Source: SURF-32 sp964648365 (lineage in GTDB: Bacteria; Planctomycetota; Phycisphaerae; UBA1845). From it: a stretch of 18,001 nucleotides of DNA. Under the pieces are notes generated by a model. The model searched no databases and had not been told where the DNA came from. It was given only the letters and a program-made list of their open reading frames with translations. The DNA lies in the NCBI GenBank assembly GCA_964648365.1, contig CAZYLK010000128.1, positions 1 through 18,001 of the forward strand. Direction: 5' to 3'. Within the stretch, counting starts at the first letter, position 1; every line of letters starts with the position of its first letter. Positions 15,487 to 18,001 of this stretch are shown here, piece after piece. The position numbers and the translations under genes are program-made.

Positions 15487-16580
15487 GGGGTCTCCTTTGT
15501 CGGAAGAGGGTTGTTTTCCATTGCAGCTTTCGCGTCCCGCACGCACCGGAAGCCGACGTGCGACGAGGCGGTGTCGGCGGCCAGCCCGCGACGGGCGCTG
15601 GGTCGATAGCTTTCACAATACGATGGGTGGCACAGGAATGAGCCGCCCTTGATCACGCGTTCCCAGGCGTTCGGCGCCCGGCTGGCGGACGCCGCGGATG
15701 GCGCGGCCGGGCCGCCCGGATTAATGCAGCAGCCCGACGGCGATGCCTCCGCCACCCGGCGCGATTTCTCATGGGATTCGGGGTCATAGCGATCGGCCGT
15801 CCAGTTCCAGACATTACCGACGATCTCGAACAAGCCGAAGGCGTTCGGCGGAAACGACCGCACCGGGGCAACCAGCGCGAACCCGTCCTCGGCCGTGTTC
15901 CGGTGCGGAAAGTCGCCCGTGAATGTGTTGGCCAGGAAGCGGCCCGCAAACTCTCCCTGAGTGGGGACGAACTCGTCACCCCACGGATACCGCTTCTGAC
16001 TCAGCCCGCCGCGGGCGGCGAACTCCCACTCAGCTTCCGTCGGCAGCCGCTTGCCTGCCCAGCGGGCATAGGCCAGAGCGTCTTCGTGTGAGATGTGGAC
16101 GACGGGCAGATTCTCGCGCCCTTCCAGCGATGAGCCTGGACCGGTGGGGTGTCGCCAATCGGCGCCGTTGGTCCACTTCCACCAGCCCGTCATGTCGCCC
16201 AGATCAACCGCGTGATCCGGCGGCGTGAAGACCAGCGAACCCGGTTGGAGCATCTCCTCCGCCGGGCGTGGCGTGCCGGGCGGAACCTGCTTCTTCAATT
16301 CCTCCCAGTCGACCGGCCGTTCGGCGACCGTCCGGTAGCCCGTCGCGTCGGTGAACTCCGCGAACTGCGCGTTGGTAACCGCCGTCGCGTCCATCCAGAA
16401 CCCGTCCACGCGGACGCGATGGGCGGGCCGCTCGTTGGGGAACGACTGCGGGTCGTCGGTTCCCATGACGAACTCGCCGCCCGGGATCCAGACCATGCCC
16501 GGCGGCGCGGCAGTCGGTTGAGCCTGGGCGCTGGAGACGGCGCCGACGATCATGACGCCGGCGAGCACAGGTGCACACAT
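15483..16580 (-). CDS. Formylglycine-generating enzyme (SUMF1-type), exported
   Basis: 365 residues. It oxidises the motif cysteine of sulfatases to formylglycine with oxygen and a copper(I) site. The SUMF1 fold is seen from MVWIPGGEFVMGTDDPQSFPNERPAHRVRVDGF (residues 29-61), through AYARWAGKRLPTEAEWEFAARGG (170-192) and GNVWNW (255-260), to KGGSFLCHPSYCESYRPSARRG (311-332). The two catalytic cysteines, C317 and C322, are both present. An N-terminal signal peptide (LAGVMIVGAVSSAQA-Q, about residue 20) indicates an exported enzyme. The start at 16580 has GGAGG seven bases upstream; longer upstream frames lack homology. The stop overlaps the sulfatase ATG (ATGA). It probably serves both sulfatases in the locus. 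Confidence 0.92.
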   Translation of the reverse strand: MCAPVLAGVMIVGAVSSAQAQPTAAPPGMVWIPGGEFVMGTDDPQSFPNERPAHRVRVDGFWMDATAVTNAQFAEFTDATGYRTVAERPVDWEELKKQVPPGTPRPAEEMLQPGSLVFTPPDHAVDLGDMTGWWKWTNGADWRHPTGPGSSLEGRENLPVVHISHEDALAYARWAGKRLPTEAEWEFAARGGLSQKRYPWGDEFVPTQGEFAGRFLANTFTGDFPHRNTAEDGFALVAPVRSFPPNAFGLFEIVGNVWNWTADRYDPESHEKSRRVAEASPSGCCINPGGPAAPSAASASRAPNAWERVIKGGSFLCHPSYCESYRPSARRGLAADTASSHVGFRCVRDAKAAMENNPLPTKETP

Positions 16581-16731
16581 AACACGTCCTCCGCTGCGTT
16601 CCTGCGAGGAGAACGACCTACGCTCGGACGAGCGTGCGATCCTCTGCCGCGCAGCGGTCTGCCTTGATCCGTGGGTTGAGAGACCCAGTCTAACCATACG
16701 TTCGCGATTGAAGTTGAGGGAGTCGCATCGC

Positions 16732-16753
16732 GACATCACGGCCCCGTGGTGTC
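16732..16753. promoter_or_regulatory. Stem-loop upstream of the FGE operon
   Basis: GACATCAC pairs with GTGGTGTC (16732-16739 with 16746-16753, one G-U pair on the RNA) around a GC loop, in the 255-base gap between the DUF4239-like gene and FGE. No T-run follows, so it may be a weak transcription barrier or a protein-binding dyad. No convincing promoter box pair was found in this gap. Confidence 0.3.
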
Positions 16754-16835
16754 ACGGCGTCATTGATTGCCGGCCAACTCCGGCAGTGGACAGCGGACGG
16801 GGCGCCCTGTCAACCGGCGCCGCAAGCTCGCAAGC

Positions 16836-17582
16836 TCAGGATCCAAGCTGTAACTGCTCAAGCGGCGCGTCGCTGATGCGGATCAGTCCCACACGCCCGT
16901 AGTCCAGGTCGATGGTGGTCCACAGCGCGGTCCCGATCAGCAGAACCAGCGGCACCGTCATCATCAGCGCCCTTCGGCGCGACAGGCCGCAGGAATAGCC
17001 GATCACGCCCATCGAGAGAACCGCGCAGACCGCCAGGAGCCCGAGAACGAGCGCCGGCGCGTGCTTGTCCGCCGCGGCAACGCGGGACGAGTGCAGATCG
17101 ATGACCTCGTTCACGGGCGGCAAGACGGCCATCGTCGCGTGCGGACGCGCCGCGACGCCACTGACCGCCGCTTCCCACATCTGAGAATGGAGTTTTGAAA
17201 CCTGGGCGACGGCGTCCTCCGAGATGCTGAACGTGAACGCCCTGGACACTCGAATCCGGTGCTCAACATAGCGCGTTAGCGCTTCCCGCAGCGCCGATCG
17301 GTGTGCGGCTTCCAGCAGATCGGCGCGGAGGTAGGCCGTGCCGATCGCGTTCGCCTCGGTAAGAATCAGATCCTGCCGCTCGATGTACCTGCCCGCGGCG
17401 CCCGCAAAACTGAAGCCCAGCAGCAGGCCCAGCAGCCCGAGCATTGCCCCCTGAATCGCGCCGACCTGGCCGGCCGCCTGTGCCTCGCGCGATCCGGGGC
17501 GCAGGCCGATGCGGTATCCCGCCTCCAGTCCGACCGCAAGAATCAACAGCAACCCGATGGGGATTCCGGCCTGCAGCGCCAT
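16836..17582 (-). CDS. DUF4239/bestrophin-like membrane protein
   Basis: 248 residues, unknown function. Four hydrophobic helices are seen: about 5-22, 43-62, 175-198 and 205-224, with a large soluble part between the second and third. The block GAIQGAMLGLLGLLLGFSFAGAAGRYIERQDLILTEANAIGTAYLRADLL (41-90) matches my memory of the DUF4239 (bestrophin-like) family, which keeps the EANAIGTAYLR motif. Length and helix layout fit. Bestrophins are anion channels, but channel activity of this family is not shown by the sequence. It is 255 bases upstream of FGE on the same strand, so membership of that operon is uncertain. The ribosome binding site is weak. Confidence 0.75.
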   Translation of the reverse strand: MALQAGIPIGLLLILAVGLEAGYRIGLRPGSREAQAAGQVGAIQGAMLGLLGLLLGFSFAGAAGRYIERQDLILTEANAIGTAYLRADLLEAAHRSALREALTRYVEHRIRVSRAFTFSISEDAVAQVSKLHSQMWEAAVSGVAARPHATMAVLPPVNEVIDLHSSRVAAADKHAPALVLGLLAVCAVLSMGVIGYSCGLSRRRALMMTVPLVLLIGTALWTTIDLDYGRVGLIRISDAPLEQLQLGS

Positions 17583-17672
17583 ACGTGACGATTCCCGGTG
17601 GCTTTTCTTCGTCCTAGCCGCGGTTCCGGAACGACACGTCCAGGTCCGTTGCCAGTTCGTTCTGCGTGAAGG

Positions 17673-17774
17673 TCAGACAAGATTCAGGACCGTCTGCTCG
17701 ACCGACCCGCCGCACCCGCCCGCGAGTGCGCAAACCCACATCGAGGCCGAAAGGGCAATTCTTCTGGTTGTCAT
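17673..17774 (-). CDS. Possible small lipoprotein, perhaps frameshifted
   Basis: 33 codons (MTTRRIALSASMWVCALAGG, then CGGSVEQTVLNLV) with a signal-like N-terminus and a lipobox-like LAGGC. GGGAG lies seven bases before the ATG, a good ribosome binding site. Just past the stop, a frame shifted by one base reads LTFTQNELATDLDVSFRNRG and a TAG (about 17614-17616) with strongly GC-biased third positions, as if a coding tail of about 20 residues had been split off by a single-base change. The joined product would be about 53 residues. It lies 90 bases upstream of the DUF4239-like gene on the same strand. No family recognised. Confidence 0.4.
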   Translation of the reverse strand: MTTRRIALSASMWVCALAGGCGGSVEQTVLNLV

Positions 17775-18001
17775 TTGTCTCTCCCGCTGCTGCGTGTGGC
17801 TGGGGTCGCGAGCGATTCGCGCGACGCCGGTCACGACGGCGGCGGTGCGTGTCGTAACTGCGGGCCGAGGGTACGTCAATGCCGACGGCGATCGGAACCG
17901 CTGGTCGGCGCAGCCGGTCGTTACGACGGCTCAGCCGCGACCGGCGTGGCCGGCCGGCGCCGCCCGCGCTGACTGAACTCGAACGGTGCGCGCGAAAGCA
18001 G

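Noticed and set aside
14050..15609. A 519-codon open frame on the plus strand
   Set aside because: It is antisense to the CxAxR sulfatase, which has full family motifs. Val/Arg/Glu-rich composition is the usual antisense shadow in GC-rich DNA.
17509..17976. Plus-strand frame ending in GYVNADGDRNRWSAQ
   Set aside because: The end looks protein-like with high GC third positions, but the frame starts inside the DUF4239-like gene, has no ribosome binding site at any in-frame start, and overlaps the small lipoprotein ORF. Not strong enough to call.

Overview
The window is GC-rich DNA from a Gram-negative-type bacterium, most likely a planctomycete (Phycisphaerae or a relative). This rests on the two formylglycine-dependent sulfatases with a maturase, a ClpS of the 'DDHTYEYVI' type, several genes without a Shine-Dalgarno site, and two short intergenic repeat classes (a GCGAATAACGAAT-type inverted repeat and an 8-bp GGCACGAA minisatellite) that I associate with planctomycete genomes. 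The phylum assignment is inference. No tRNA, rRNA, insertion sequence, CRISPR array or origin was seen.

Left part (1-6170) is housekeeping. It holds the 3' end of miaB, clpS, a possible 25-residue membrane peptide, a 590-bp gene-free stretch with a row of strong hairpins, rsmE, a 148-residue basic cysteine-rich orphan protein with strong expression signals and its own terminator, a GNAT acetyltransferase, and a lipoprotein parvulin-type prolyl isomerase.

Right part (6230-17582) is an envelope and sulfatase locus. DUF3300 and DUF2950 form a minus-strand pair that ends in a clear terminator. A CxPxR sulfatase and an OprB-type porin run divergently from that pair. The 366-bp divergent gap holds a near-consensus promoter next to a tandem 8-bp repeat. 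Converging on the porin is a minus-strand unit: an exported formylglycine-generating enzyme, a CxAxR sulfatase whose start codon overlaps the maturase stop (ATGA), and an exported HAD-superfamily phosphatase. A DUF4239/bestrophin-like membrane protein and a tiny lipoprotein-like ORF lie upstream of this unit.

Reading the locus together (inference): the porin admits small sulfated or phosphorylated compounds, two exported sulfatases remove sulfate, the exported maturase activates at least the coupled sulfatase on the outer side of the inner membrane, and the HAD enzyme removes phosphate. The DUF3300/DUF2950 pair is an uncharacterised envelope partner. The most notable points are the exported, translationally coupled maturase-sulfatase pair, the DUF pair sharing a control region with a sulfatase, the hairpin-rich intergenic region, and the orphan basic protein.
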